Source: Planctomycetota bacterium (GTDB lineage: Bacteria > Planctomycetota > Phycisphaerae > Phycisphaerales > UBA1924). Taken from it: a stretch of 64,000 nucleotides of DNA. The DNA is taken from NCBI GenBank assembly GCA_024280755.1, contig JAJRPN010000020.1, positions 1 through 64,000 of the forward strand, given 5' to 3'. The notes beneath the pieces were generated by a model. That model searched no databases and was not told the origin of the DNA. It was given only the letters and a program-made list of their open reading frames with translations. Positions 17,572 to 27,484 of the stretch are shown here, piece by piece; position 1 is the stretch's first letter, and every line of letters begins with the position of its first letter. A program made the translations under genes and the position numbers.

Positions 17572-20283
17572 TCAAATCCCGAGAATGCTGCCGAGGATAT
17601 CGCCATAAGCAACGATAAGCCCCGCGAACACAACAGAAACAATCGAGATCAGCTTGATCAAGATGTTGAGTGCTGGGCCCGAGGTGTCCTTGAAAGGATC
17701 ACCAACGGTGTCACCAACAACAGTCGCCTTATGATCATCCGAGCCCTTGCCGTAGATGATCAGATCGCCGTCGCCAGCGTTGACTGCTTCCTCGGCACGA
17801 TCCATGATCGCGCTGCGGATAGTGTCAGGAACCTTGACCGAGTTGCCCGTGCCATCAACCATTTCCTGAGCGGTGATCGCGCCGTACGATTCAAGCAGCT
17901 TCTTGGCGTTGTCCCATGCACCACCAGCGTTGGCCATGAAGACCGCAAGCGCGAAGCCCGAGGTCAAACCACCAACAAGCATCCCCATCACGCCGGCAAC
18001 TGACAAGGTTAGACCAACAGCAATCGGAATCGTAATCGCCAAGATCGAAGGCATAACCATTTCTTTCTGAGCACTCGTGGTCGAGATCGACACACACTCA
18101 GCGTAGTCAGGATAGTGATGTCCATCGAGATCGACACCCTTCATAGGCCAGTTGTCTGGGTTCGCTACATCTTCTTCAGACATGCCACCGTTACGAAGTG
18201 CCTGGCGAATAAAGCCAAACTGTCGGCGACATTCGTTCATCATCGCGTAGGCCGCACGGCCTACAGCGTTCATGGTCAAGGCACAGAACAGGAATGCCAG
18301 AAGCACACCAATAAAGATACCGCCAAGAAGTTTCGGGTTCGCAAGCGTTACATCATAGAACGCAAGCACATCCTTCACACGCCCGCGATTCGTTGAAGCG
18401 AGTGTCGCGTGCCATCCTTCACCAGAGAACTCATAGCGTGAGTCATGGCTTGCGGTCAACGCGAACTCAACACCCTTATCAGACGGTTTAAGCCCTGGAA
18501 TTTTTGAAGCATGACGCCCGTCGCTGTCGACTACATCAAGGAGCATGCCGCCATCGACAATCTCGCCTTCACCATCAGGAGTGATCACAGCAAACTTGCC
18601 GTACCCCTGATGAACCGCAAAGCCGATTTCGGATTCCGCATATTCAACATATGAACCATTGCTATAGAAACTCTCAGCCTGCGTGCCAATCTGAACCTGA
18701 ACGATCTGAATGTACGCTGCGAACAACGCCATCGCGGTCAATGCCGCTGAACCAATCGCAAAGCCCTTGCCAGTTGCAGCAGTCGTATTGCCCAATGAAT
18801 CGAGCATGTCAGTACGCTCACGCACAATCGGAGGCTGCCCGGTCATCTCGGCATTACCACCCGCGTTGTCCGCGATCGGACCATACGCATCGGTCGCAAG
18901 GGTAATACCCAAAGTCGAGAGCATACCAACCGCCGCGATACCCACGCCGTAAAGACCCATCAGGAAGTTATCGCCGCCGCCAGCGAATGAGAACGCCGCG
19001 ATGATCGCAATAACAACAACAAGCAACGATGCCCATGTGGACTTCATGCCCTCAGCAATACCAGCAATAATCACGGTCGCAGGACCAGTCAACGCCTGCT
19101 CAGCGATCCGCTTAGTTGGTGCGTGCTCGTACGAGGTGTAGTACTCGGTCGCGTGAGCAATCACAAGACCCGAGAGCAAACCAGAACAGATCGAAAGTCC
19201 CAAGCCCCACCATGCAGGGAAGTTAGCGATGTCGCCGGTGTCCTTGAAGATGAACCAGAGCAATGCGAATGCGCCAACGACGATCAACGCCGAAGCGACA
19301 TACACGCCCTTGTGCAAGCCCTTGAGAAGCTGCGAGAAGGTCGCGTTCTCTTTCGCCTTCACAGCGAAGATACCGATGATCGAACAGAAGATGCCTAAAC
19401 CAGCAAGCGCCATCGGCGTCGCCGCGAGCTTAAGCCCAAGGTCCGCCGCCGCGTCGCCATTGGCAAGCGTCATCGCCGCCGCGGCACCAAGTGCCATCGT
19501 TGCGAGGATCGAGCCGTAGTATGATTCGTAAAGGTCAGCACCCATACCCGCAACATCACCAACATTGTCACCGACATTGTCCGCGATGGTCGCTGGGTTG
19601 CGTGCGTCGTCTTCTGGAATACCTGCTTCAACCTTACCAACAAGGTCAGCGCCAACATCAGCAGCCTTGGTGTAGATCCCGCCACCAACACGAGCGAACA
19701 ACGCTTGCGTCGAAGCACCCATCCCGAAGGTGAGCATGATGGTCGTGATCTCGGTGATCCCGCCGCCAACGATATCAAACTGGTTAAAGATAAAGAACCA
19801 GACCGAAACATCGATCAGCGCGAAGCCCACAACATTAAGCCCCATCACCGCTCCAGAACGGAACGCAATGGTCAGCCCTTCGTTGAGAGAACTCGCCACC
19901 GCGTGGGTTGTTCGTGCAGACGCGTTGGTCGCCATCTTCATACCGAACCAGCCACACAAGCCTGAGAACAGACCCGCGACAGGCACACCGATCAGTGCAT
20001 AGATAGACTGGAGGTTCAGTGCATACATGATTCCAAGGAAGATCACCAACGCGACAAACACGCCCGCGACCACTTTGTACTGACGAGTCAGGTACGCCAT
20101 CGCACCATCACGAACCGCTTGTGCGATCTCGATCATGTCCTCTGAGCCTTCGGATTTGCTCATGACTGATTTTTGGAAGACCTTGGCCATGATGAGAGCG
20201 AGAACGCCCCCGACTGGTGCCAGGTAATACGCCGGTGTCACTTCGGACATCGCTGCCAGTGTTGGCATGAGTTGCATACTCAT
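17572..20283 (-). CDS. hppA: K+-dependent membrane-bound ion-translocating pyrophosphatase
   Basis: Hydrolyses pyrophosphate in the membrane and pumps H+ and/or Na+. About 16 helices carry the substrate site EDDARNPATIADNVGDNVGD (near 224-243) and DAYGPIADNAGG. In GNTTAATGKG the residues at the known K+ switch positions are Ala and Gly, which marks the K+-dependent subclass. The ATG at 20283 has AGAAGG 9 nt upstream; a TTG three codons earlier is possible. At 903 residues it is longer than usual (about 700-800). A polar insert of about 110 residues (roughly 530-642) separates two helices and accounts for much of the excess. Confidence 0.95.
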   Translation of the reverse strand: MSMQLMPTLAAMSEVTPAYYLAPVGGVLALIMAKVFQKSVMSKSEGSEDMIEIAQAVRDGAMAYLTRQYKVVAGVFVALVIFLGIMYALNLQSIYALIGVPVAGLFSGLCGWFGMKMATNASARTTHAVASSLNEGLTIAFRSGAVMGLNVVGFALIDVSVWFFIFNQFDIVGGGITEITTIMLTFGMGASTQALFARVGGGIYTKAADVGADLVGKVEAGIPEDDARNPATIADNVGDNVGDVAGMGADLYESYYGSILATMALGAAAAMTLANGDAAADLGLKLAATPMALAGLGIFCSIIGIFAVKAKENATFSQLLKGLHKGVYVASALIVVGAFALLWFIFKDTGDIANFPAWWGLGLSICSGLLSGLVIAHATEYYTSYEHAPTKRIAEQALTGPATVIIAGIAEGMKSTWASLLVVVIAIIAAFSFAGGGDNFLMGLYGVGIAAVGMLSTLGITLATDAYGPIADNAGGNAEMTGQPPIVRERTDMLDSLGNTTAATGKGFAIGSAALTAMALFAAYIQIVQVQIGTQAESFYSNGSYVEYAESEIGFAVHQGYGKFAVITPDGEGEIVDGGMLLDVVDSDGRHASKIPGLKPSDKGVEFALTASHDSRYEFSGEGWHATLASTNRGRVKDVLAFYDVTLANPKLLGGIFIGVLLAFLFCALTMNAVGRAAYAMMNECRRQFGFIRQALRNGGMSEEDVANPDNWPMKGVDLDGHHYPDYAECVSISTTSAQKEMVMPSILAITIPIAVGLTLSVAGVMGMLVGGLTSGFALAVFMANAGGAWDNAKKLLESYGAITAQEMVDGTGNSVKVPDTIRSAIMDRAEEAVNAGDGDLIIYGKGSDDHKATVVGDTVGDPFKDTSGPALNILIKLISIVSVVFAGLIVAYGDILGSILGI

Positions 20284-20654
20284 TGTGTTCAACCTTCTGT
20301 TTGTACAGTTGTGTGTGCAGTGGTTCGATCAGCTGCAATACATTGCAGCTTCGCATTCTCTATAAAACCAGTCGCTTGCACACTTTGCACTGTGCGATGT
20401 GAAGCGACACGGATATCGATCTCAACGAAAACGCTGACTCGATAATGTGAACGAAACAACCCGATAAGGGGTGCCAAGTATAGATCGACTAATTGGGGAG
20501 AATCCGTTGAAACAATGAGGAAAGGGCTTTCTAAAACAGGGTTTAGTATCCTGCCTTGGCGCATAAAAAACCTCCGTAAACTACGGAGGTCAGAAAACTT
20601 TAAATAGCTGATCGTGAGATCAATCCTGAAACATGATCAAACATGATCACTGTA
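20284..20654 (-). other. leader of hppA and spacer to rpsU
   Basis: A 371-base stretch without a gene. The right-hand part holds the rpsU terminator (20565-20590). The rest, about 280 bases, must contain the hppA promoter and a long leader. I see no clear riboswitch or operator in it, and no conserved reading frame. Confidence 0.5.
20565..20590 (-). terminator. rho-independent terminator of rpsU
   Basis: Perfect 9-bp stem ACCTCCGTA/TACGGAGGT with a 3-base loop, followed on the minus strand by six T. It lies 64 bases after the rpsU stop. Confidence 0.9.
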
Positions 20655-20831
20655 TCAATCGCGACGCGGAGCAGCTTTGCGAGCAGCACGGTTCTTGCGT
20701 TCCGAAGGCTTCTCGTAGTACTCTTTACGCTTGATATCCTTGGTCAACCCTTCCTTCTCGCAGAGCTTCTTAAAGCGGCGCATCATCTGTTCTGCGCTTT
20801 CGTTTCCACGAGATTTGATACGGATTGCCAT
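20655..20831 (-). CDS. rpsU: 30S ribosomal protein bS21
   Basis: A 58-residue basic protein, MAIRIKSRGNESAEQMMRRF at the start and a run of Arg, Lys and Ala at the end (NRAARKAAPRR). This matches bS21 in length and in the KRKEYYEKPSERK segment. bS21 sits on the small subunit near the anti-Shine-Dalgarno end of 16S rRNA and aids initiation. GAGGAG lies 6-7 nt upstream of the ATG. It is monocistronic, with its own terminator and a probable promoter. Confidence 0.93.
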   Translation of the reverse strand: MAIRIKSRGNESAEQMMRRFKKLCEKEGLTKDIKRKEYYEKPSERKNRAARKAAPRRD

Positions 20832-20898
20832 GTGAACTCCTCAGTTCGTTATCAGTAAGGACATCGTTGATCTACCAACACCAGTGCGTTGGGTCCCT

Positions 20899-20927
20899 AT
20901 CCAAGGCGCGAATCGTTGCAAGGTCAA
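20899..20927 (-). promoter_or_regulatory. possible sigma-70-type promoter of rpsU
   Basis: On the minus strand TTGACC (20927-20922) and TTGGAT (20904-20899) are 17 bases apart, 70-95 bases before the rpsU start. The -35 box is good and the -10 box weak. Confidence 0.35.
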
Positions 20928-21022
20928 GTCAGAGAACCAATTGTGTGCAACAGATATCCATTCTCTGACGATTCTGATCCCCTTGTCGTGTCCAGAGCCT
21001 GAATTGACCGATAAAAACCGCC

Positions 21023-21451
21023 ATGAGACGCTTTTATCATATCATCGCCATCATTCTCCTCACCCTCTTCGCTGCCCCCATCTTGACCGGGTGCCAATCT
21101 TTACCCGCTCTGCGCGAATCACGGGCTTGGCACGGGCAGACTCCTGTGTATGCAACCTACCGATTCGGGCTTTTACATACTGAACTCCCGCCTGGGCAAT
21201 CGATCGAGGTGGTCATGGCGACTGCTCGGGCAGTGTTGTATCGTCAGGGGCACACGATTGAAGAAGCGGAGGTCTCGCCTCAGGGCGGGCGACTTGTAGC
21301 GCTTGCAGCTCGAAATCTTCCCTACGACAAGATCAAGATCACCACCTCCTTCGAAGGCGGCGGCATCCTCATGACCATCAACATCGATCCCGCAGAAGAA
21401 AACCGTTCGCGCGTTGTCCTCGAATCGATCCTCCAAGCACTCAATCTTTGA
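21023..21451 (+). CDS. small lipoprotein of unknown function
   Basis: A 142-residue protein with a lipoprotein signal (IILLTLFAAPILTGC, lipobox LTGC). The mature part is an alpha/beta domain with a long helix (GQSIEVVMATARAVLYRQG) followed by strands. It resembles small DUF3568-type lipoproteins, but only weakly. It is monocistronic, divergent from rpsU. A CCCACT-GTTT-AGTGGG hairpin at 21610-21625, without a T run, is the only terminator-like structure after it. Confidence 0.7.
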   Translation: MRRFYHIIAIILLTLFAAPILTGCQSLPALRESRAWHGQTPVYATYRFGLLHTELPPGQSIEVVMATARAVLYRQGHTIEEAEVSPQGGRLVALAARNLPYDKIKITTSFEGGGILMTINIDPAEENRSRVVLESILQALNL

Positions 21452-21722
21452 ATATGGGGATGTTGCGACGCTCTGTCTGATGACTCGTATATCAACCTAA
21501 ATCTGCGTGTCACTATCACGCCTTTGGGGCGGATATGTGGTAGCGAACTTGCACATTTGGGGAATCGATAGGCAGGGCTTATCGGTAGTTCTGGTATAAA
21601 CACACCAAACCCACTGTTTAGTGGGCATTCAGCTTTGCTCCAATATCGTATCTTTCTGTGAACACCGCATCTGTTTGTGCGATGAATCAGCCGAAGTGAA
21701 TACATGAAAGAAGCGAACCCCA

Positions 21723-23066
21723 ATGAACCCCATAAACAATACCCTACGAACTCGGCTTGTATCCCCTATTGATATAAAGGTTTGGGCAATCGTTCCCCTG
21801 CTGCTTGCCAGCTCTCATGCCAACGCCCAGTTTGGTGATCCGATAACCCTCGAATCAGGTACCGTTATCGGAAGTCCCAATATAAGCATCGCCGACATCA
21901 ACAACGACAACAACGACGACATTATCGTCACCCGAAGGTCCGGCTTAAATAGAGACATCCATGCCTACCTCGGAGATGGACAAGGCCAGTTCGCCCTGCA
22001 AACACTCGCACCAAACTCCCAAAGACCCCAAGCTGTCTACTTCGCGGACCTCAATAACAACGGCCAACAAGACATGATCGTCATCCCGCCATCCTTCAGC
22101 AACCCATCAGACACCGACGGACTCACATGGTTCCCAAACAACTCAGGATCATTCCCAACCAGAATCGTAATCGACAACACATTCCCAGCAACTCTCATCG
22201 CCATACAAGACCTCAGAATCGTCGATGTCGATAACGACGGCGACCTGGACATCATCGCCGTTGCAAATGTTCAACTCACCCTCTACACCAACGACGGCTC
22301 AGAAAACTTCACCAAAACAATTATCCCCATTGAAGTCATCACAGAAAACTACGATCTCGATGTCGCAGACTTCAACAACGACGGATTCATCGACATCATC
22401 ATCGGAGGCGTCGACCCAATCATCCTCATCAACACCAATGGAACCTTCGCTTACGACTCCACCATCTCCAACTCCATCGAAGGATTCCCAGGACTCACCT
22501 TCCTCGTCCACGCAGTCGACTTCGACAACGATGGCGACCAAGACCTCATACTCGCCGACACAGGCCCCCGAAACCTCTGGCAATACGAACAAGGCGACGA
22601 CGGCCTCTTCAACCTGCACAGCATACTCGTCACAAATACTTTCCAGTCCTTCTCCATGGCCTCAGCAGACTTCGACAACGACGGCGACATGGATCTCCTC
22701 ACCAACTTCCCACAACTCGGACAAACCGTATGGTTTGAAAACACCGACCTAGGAAACTACAAAAACGCATCACTCATCCACCAAGGCGCCTCGCCATTCC
22801 CACGACAAGCCGCCACCGGAGACTTCAACAACGACGGTATCCCCGACGCCGTCTGGTCCATCCCACTCACAGTCCACCTCAGCACCGCCACACCAAACTG
22901 CCAAGCAGACCTCACCGGCGACGGCACCCTCGACTTCTTCGACATCTCTGCATTCTTGACCGCATTCAACGCGCAGGACCCATCTGCCGATTTCACGCCA
23001 GATGGCCTATTCAACTTCTTCGATGTTTCCGTTTTCCTCAACGCATTCGCTGCCGGATGTCCATAA
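21723..23066 (+). CDS. secreted VCBS/FG-GAP repeat protein with GC-type dockerin-like C-terminus
   Basis: A 447-residue exported protein: signal peptide (AIVPLLLASSHANA), then at least seven Asp/Asn-rich calcium-binding-like repeats (DINNDNNDDI, DVDNDGDLDI, DFNNDGFIDI, DFDNDGDQDL, DFDNDGDMDL, DFNNDGIPDA) typical of a beta-propeller. The last 55 residues are two dockerin-like loops between a leading and a final Cys (CQADLTGDGTLDFFDISAF ... AAGCP). The same tail closes the protein at 60787. It is likely extracellular or surface bound. No enzyme domain is visible. Confidence 0.85.
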   Translation: MNPINNTLRTRLVSPIDIKVWAIVPLLLASSHANAQFGDPITLESGTVIGSPNISIADINNDNNDDIIVTRRSGLNRDIHAYLGDGQGQFALQTLAPNSQRPQAVYFADLNNNGQQDMIVIPPSFSNPSDTDGLTWFPNNSGSFPTRIVIDNTFPATLIAIQDLRIVDVDNDGDLDIIAVANVQLTLYTNDGSENFTKTIIPIEVITENYDLDVADFNNDGFIDIIIGGVDPIILINTNGTFAYDSTISNSIEGFPGLTFLVHAVDFDNDGDQDLILADTGPRNLWQYEQGDDGLFNLHSILVTNTFQSFSMASADFDNDGDMDLLTNFPQLGQTVWFENTDLGNYKNASLIHQGASPFPRQAATGDFNNDGIPDAVWSIPLTVHLSTATPNCQADLTGDGTLDFFDISAFLTAFNAQDPSADFTPDGLFNFFDVSVFLNAFAAGCP

Positions 23067-23087
23067 GTACATCCAGACACACCATAA

Positions 23088-23121
23088 AAGAAAGCCCCAT
23101 GTAATCGCATGGGGCTTTCTT
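23088..23121. terminator. bidirectional rho-independent terminator
   Basis: Perfect 14-bp stem AAGAAAGCCCCATG/CATGGGGCTTTCTT with a 6-base loop, T-rich on the plus side and matching A-rich sequence on the other. It lies between the convergent VCBS protein gene and the citrate synthase gene. Confidence 0.92.
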
Positions 23122-23146
23122 CTTTTAGGCTTTATTTATCGATGTT

Positions 23147-24289
23147 TTATCGATTATCAATCGAAACATACGCCACATCGTGTGGGCCAACATAATCAGT
23201 CGTCGGACGGAACAAACGGTTGTCTTCGAGTTGTTCGATCACATGCCCGCTCCACCCTGCGATGCGTGCGAGCACGAACATTGGGGTGAAGAGATCAAGC
23301 TTCAAACCAATGCAGTGGTAGGTGGTTGCCGAATAGAAATCGACATTTGGATAGATGCCCTTGGCTGCGTATTCACGCTCCATGACCTTCTCGATCGCGT
23401 TGGACTTGTTATAGAAATCCATGTTGCCGGTGTCCTCAGCCAACTGCTTGGCAAGGGTCATCAGCTCGCTGGCGCGTGGGTCTTTGGCCTTGTATACACG
23501 GTGACCAAAGCCCATAATGCGTTCTTTGTTCTTGATCATGTTCATGACAAACGCTTCAGCATCATCCACGGTTGGGATCTGGTTGAGCATCTTCATCACG
23601 CCCTCATTGGCACCGCCATGAAGCGGTCCGCGCAACGAACCCACAGCTGCGGTAATCGCAGAGTAGACATCCGAAAGTGTCGAGATCACCACGCGAGCAG
23701 CGAAGGTCGAGTTGTTGAGCCCGTGATCGGCATGGGTGATCATGCAGATATCGAAGGCCCGAGTCATTGCTTCGGTCGGCTTCTCGCCATTGAGCATGTA
23801 GAGGAAGTTGGCTGCGAAGCTCAAGGATGGATCGGCTGGAACAATCTCAAGCCCGCGACGGTAGCGGTCGAACACGGCGACGATCGCAGGCGTGACGGCC
23901 AAGATCCGCATGGACTTCTGGCGAGCAGCTTCGACCGAGTTTGCGTTCGGATCTGTGTCATACATCGCGAGCATCGAGATCATCGAACGGATGACATGCA
24001 TCGGCTCAGCATCCTTCGGGCATGATTTGATCTGGGTGATCATCTCGTCGCAGAGCGTGTAGTGGCTCCGAAGATCTTTGGTGAAGGCTTCGAGTTCGCT
24101 TGCGGTTGGCAATCGCTTGTTCCAGAGCAGGAAGACTGTTTCTTCAAATGAACTCTGCGATGCCAGATCGCCGATCGCGATGCCGACATACTCAAGAATC
24201 CCCTCAGTACCATTAATGAATGACATCTCGGTCTGAGCAGCGACGACGCCTTCGAGTCCTTTAGAGAATGTTTTTTCAGCAGTACTCAT
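23147..24289 (-). CDS. gltA: citrate synthase
   Basis: Condenses acetyl-CoA and oxaloacetate at the entry to the TCA cycle. The 380-residue protein carries the family motifs HADHGLNNSTFAARV, GPLHGGANEGVM and GFGHRVYKAKDPRA (with catalytic His) and the C-terminal FYSATTYHCIGL. Length fits the short, Gram-positive/archaeal-like type; the annotation could include 2-methylcitrate synthase activity. AAGGA lies 8-9 nt before the ATG. Confidence 0.94.
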   Translation of the reverse strand: MSTAEKTFSKGLEGVVAAQTEMSFINGTEGILEYVGIAIGDLASQSSFEETVFLLWNKRLPTASELEAFTKDLRSHYTLCDEMITQIKSCPKDAEPMHVIRSMISMLAMYDTDPNANSVEAARQKSMRILAVTPAIVAVFDRYRRGLEIVPADPSLSFAANFLYMLNGEKPTEAMTRAFDICMITHADHGLNNSTFAARVVISTLSDVYSAITAAVGSLRGPLHGGANEGVMKMLNQIPTVDDAEAFVMNMIKNKERIMGFGHRVYKAKDPRASELMTLAKQLAEDTGNMDFYNKSNAIEKVMEREYAAKGIYPNVDFYSATTYHCIGLKLDLFTPMFVLARIAGWSGHVIEQLEDNRLFRPTTDYVGPHDVAYVSIDNR

Positions 24290-24419
24290 GATTCAGTCCT
24301 TCTATGCCCGCTTTGGGGCAATTATGTGGTCGAAAAAGCGGTTGTTGTCAAAAGTCAAAATCGAAAAATGCCTCAAAAGAGGGGACGAGATTATAGGCAT
24401 CATCCTCTTCTTTGGCGAT

Positions 24420-25628
24420 ATGTCCCGCGATCTTGGGTACGATCAGCCCGTGCTTATCCCACTCGGTACAGATCGCCCCAACAAACGCTCTACCCTCGTG
24501 ACCCCGGTTCTCATCGGGATTAACTTGGGTGTATTTATCATGATGGCGATCCTTGCCAACTCGAATCCAGATCTGGCGAATAAGATCAACTACTTCGGTG
24601 CCATTTCAAGATATAACTTTCATTTTTATCAACCCGTCACTTCGGCGTTCCTCCATGCCGGGTATATGCATATCTTCGGCAATATGCTCTTCCTACTTGC
24701 CTTTGGCCCTGCGGTTGAAGACCGATTAGGCAGAATTGGTTTCACCCTGTTTTATCTCGCGGGCGGTGCCGTTTCTGGGCTTGCCCATATCGCACTCGAT
24801 CTGCACCCCGCAATCGGGGCATCGGGTGCCATCGCGGCAGTCTCCGGGGCGTTTTTGATCCTCTTCCCCAGCTCCCGAATCAAATGCTTCGTTATCTTTT
24901 TCATCATCGGCATCTTTATGATCCCGGCGTGGTGGCTCATCGGGCTCTTTATTGTCCTTGATCTGGGGGCCCAGTTTATTAACCCAGACAACGGCATCGC
25001 CAATCTCGCCCACCTAGGGGGCTATGCCTTTGGTATTCTGATCGCCTTCACGCTGCTCGTGACCAAGATCCTCCCCAAAGAGCCATATGACATGTTCTCG
25101 ATCCTCAAGCACAAAAAACGCCGAGCAGATTTCAGGGCTGCCAACGCGATGCACACCAAGGCGGGGGTCTATACCCCACAGAAAGAGACCGATCCGGTGA
25201 TCGCCCAGATCGCTGAGGATCGCGCCCAAATCGGTGCGTTGATTTCTGAGAACCGGATAAGCGAAGCTGCCGATCTGTACATCGTAATGCTCAAACAGTT
25301 TCCTGATCGTGCCAAAGCCCTCACGATGCACCGCGATGCGCAGTATCAGATCGCCAATCATCTCTATCAATCAAACCAACGCCAGCAGGCAGCCGACGCC
25401 TTTGCCCGCTTGCTCGAAGCATATCCGATGGATTCCGAACGCAATATCATCACCATCCTCATCGCTCGCACACGCGCGCACGACCTTGGTGATCCAATCG
25501 GCGCGATCGAGTTGCTCGAAGAACTCGCATCGAAAATACACGACAAAGAAACGCAAGAAATGATCGAAAAAGAACTCCACACCATCCGCTCGTTGACGAG
25601 CGACGATACGAAAGAATCAATATCATGA
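24420..25628 (+). CDS. rhomboid-family intramembrane serine protease with C-terminal helical (TPR-like) region
   Basis: Cleaves membrane proteins inside the bilayer. The start ATG at 24420 gives 402 residues; the frame is open 44 codons further up, without a good initiation site. Six helices include the HxxxN segment HIFGNMLFL, the catalytic Ser in IGASGA (S135) and the catalytic His in NLAHLGGYAFG (H198). From about 225 on the protein is soluble, with helical repeats that look like TPR. It shares a four-base overlap with trpF. Confidence 0.85.
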   Translation: MSRDLGYDQPVLIPLGTDRPNKRSTLVTPVLIGINLGVFIMMAILANSNPDLANKINYFGAISRYNFHFYQPVTSAFLHAGYMHIFGNMLFLLAFGPAVEDRLGRIGFTLFYLAGGAVSGLAHIALDLHPAIGASGAIAAVSGAFLILFPSSRIKCFVIFFIIGIFMIPAWWLIGLFIVLDLGAQFINPDNGIANLAHLGGYAFGILIAFTLLVTKILPKEPYDMFSILKHKKRRADFRAANAMHTKAGVYTPQKETDPVIAQIAEDRAQIGALISENRISEAADLYIVMLKQFPDRAKALTMHRDAQYQIANHLYQSNQRQQAADAFARLLEAYPMDSERNIITILIARTRAHDLGDPIGAIELLEELASKIHDKETQEMIEKELHTIRSLTSDDTKESIS

Positions 25629-26266
25629 CCACGCACACACGCACCCGAATCAAAGTCTGCGGCATCACCTCCCTCGAAGCTGCCAACGCCGCCATCGACG
25701 CCGGCGCCGATGCCATCGGGTTTGTCTTTGTCAAAGACACCCCGCGCTACATCGATCCAGAAAAAGCTGCGATCATTATGTATTCGCTCCCGCCTTTCGT
25801 CGGAGCTGTAGGCGTTGTTCAAGACCTCGATGTCGATCAGTTCGTCGCACTCGAATACGCATGCCCCGCACAAATCATGCAGCTCCACGGCAAAGAGCCC
25901 ATCGATGTCGTCTGCTCCTGCGGGCCCGGCGTGATCAAGGCATTCAAATACGAAGACGCCACCATCAACTCCCAGCTCACCCGCTGGGCCAAGGTCGAAG
26001 AGGTCGATGCGATATTGATTGATGGCTCGGCTGGCGGCACCGGCGAATCCTTCGACTGGAACGCCTTGGCGCCGCACATCAAAGACTACCCAAAGAAAAT
26101 CATCATCGCCGGCGGCTTAGATGCAAGCAATGTCGGCGAAGTCATCAAAACACTTCGTCCCTATGCCGTCGATGTCTCGACGGGCGTAGAAGACTCGCCG
26201 GGTATCAAGAACCCGGCCAAGATCGCCGAGTTCTGCGCCGCCGTCCGCGCTGCCGACGCGTCGTAA
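25625..26266 (+). CDS. trpF: phosphoribosylanthranilate isomerase
   Basis: Catalyses the Amadori rearrangement in tryptophan synthesis. The 213-residue TIM barrel has the motifs KVCGITSLEAANAAIDAGAD (catalytic Cys), QLHGKEP, IDGSAGGTGESFDW (catalytic Asp) and VSTGVEDSPGIKNPAKI. It is translationally coupled to the rhomboid gene; no other trp gene is in the window, so the pathway is scattered. Confidence 0.95.
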   Translation: MTTHTRTRIKVCGITSLEAANAAIDAGADAIGFVFVKDTPRYIDPEKAAIIMYSLPPFVGAVGVVQDLDVDQFVALEYACPAQIMQLHGKEPIDVVCSCGPGVIKAFKYEDATINSQLTRWAKVEEVDAILIDGSAGGTGESFDWNALAPHIKDYPKKIIIAGGLDASNVGEVIKTLRPYAVDVSTGVEDSPGIKNPAKIAEFCAAVRAADAS

Positions 26267-26291
26267 AATCTCTGAATGTGATTCCGATCGA

Positions 26292-27311
26292 TTACTCAAG
26301 CTCGACGCATACCGCGATGATGGCCCGTTCGCGGATGCTTTCGAACCCGAGGCCGTCCATGAAGTCCCACGACATTGCTTTGATCTCGGCTTTGGCTTTG
26401 CCATTGTCGAGCTCTGTCTGGACATGCTCGATGAGTTGGGTCATGTAATCGAGCTGGTTTTGCACGGCTTGTGTGCTGCCGACTTGTCCATGTCCGGGAA
26501 TGACGATGGTGTCTTTGTCGCACAGTTCGAGGATCTTGTTGAGCGATTTAATCCAGCCGATGGCGGTGACCCGTGCGGTTGGATCAAAGAACGGATGCAG
26601 ACCCGCGAAGACAAGATCGCCGGTGTGAATGATATTGTGTTCGGGGAAGTGGACGATGAGATCGTTGTCGGTGTGCCCTCTGCCGAAGTGGTGCATGTCG
26701 ATTTTGGTCGAGCCCACAGCAATCGACATGCCTTCGTTCGGCACGCGGTTCTTTGGTGCGATATCTGCGCGGGTCCACGAATCTGAAGCATCAGCAGCTT
26801 TCATTGCGAGTTTGAGTTGTGCCTCAGATCCCTTGGTGCGGTTGATCTGGGCAGGTCCAGACTTTGCGCTTTGTTTATAGGTATCAAGTTGGGTCTTGAT
26901 TCGCTTCACCGCATTCTTGTGCGCGTATGAAGTCGCGTGAGGCACGATCAATGCGTTGCCCCCGGTATGATCGCCGTGGTGGTGGGTGTTGATCAGGGTC
27001 AGATCGAGCTTGTCTGGCGAGCCTGCAAATGTCGCTGCGTCTGCGAGCAGTGCGCCGCCCAGGTGTGCAAACTTGGTATCGATGAGCAGGGTTTGGTTGT
27101 CCGAGGTCATGATCAGGCAGTTGCCGCCGGAGGATTGATCCGCGGTGACATGAAAACCGGCTCTGTTGAGCGTGTCCCAAACGAGGATCGGGTCTGCGTC
27201 TCCATTGAACCCAAACTGAGCCCATGCCGGGGTTGCGAGCATCGCGGTGCCGGCAGCTGCGGACATAAGGGCGAGGAAGTTGCGACGATCGATGGCGGTT
27301 TGGGTGGTCAT
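26292..27311 (-). CDS. Tat-exported metallo-beta-lactamase-fold hydrolase
   Basis: A 339-residue protein with a twin-arginine signal (DRRNFLALMSAAAG, cleavage near ATPAWA). Its metal site is NTHHHGDHTGGN, with further His ligands in HTGDL and PGHGQVG. Start at 27311 has AGGAA at about 9 nt; a start 16 codons earlier would bury the Tat motif. The family includes glyoxalase II-like hydrolases and quinoprotein-relay proteins. Substrate unknown. It is divergent from efp. Confidence 0.83.
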   Translation of the reverse strand: MTTQTAIDRRNFLALMSAAAGTAMLATPAWAQFGFNGDADPILVWDTLNRAGFHVTADQSSGGNCLIMTSDNQTLLIDTKFAHLGGALLADAATFAGSPDKLDLTLINTHHHGDHTGGNALIVPHATSYAHKNAVKRIKTQLDTYKQSAKSGPAQINRTKGSEAQLKLAMKAADASDSWTRADIAPKNRVPNEGMSIAVGSTKIDMHHFGRGHTDNDLIVHFPEHNIIHTGDLVFAGLHPFFDPTARVTAIGWIKSLNKILELCDKDTIVIPGHGQVGSTQAVQNQLDYMTQLIEHVQTELDNGKAKAEIKAMSWDFMDGLGFESIRERAIIAVCVELE

Positions 27312-27484
27312 TTGGTATATTCCTGAATGGGCATTGGCCGGGCTCGATGACTCAAGCATACCCGACTGCGGGCAAAGATGCCCGATATAAAGCGACTAAG
27401 GGTGCTATGATGATGCCCGCGAACGAATGTGTCGCGGCATTGAATCAACCCCGAACTCCCACACTTCATTCCCTGGAAATCACC

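Noticed and set aside
23002-23289. Plus-strand frame crossing the end of the VCBS gene
   Set aside because: It runs through the strong bidirectional terminator and the citrate synthase 3' end in antisense.
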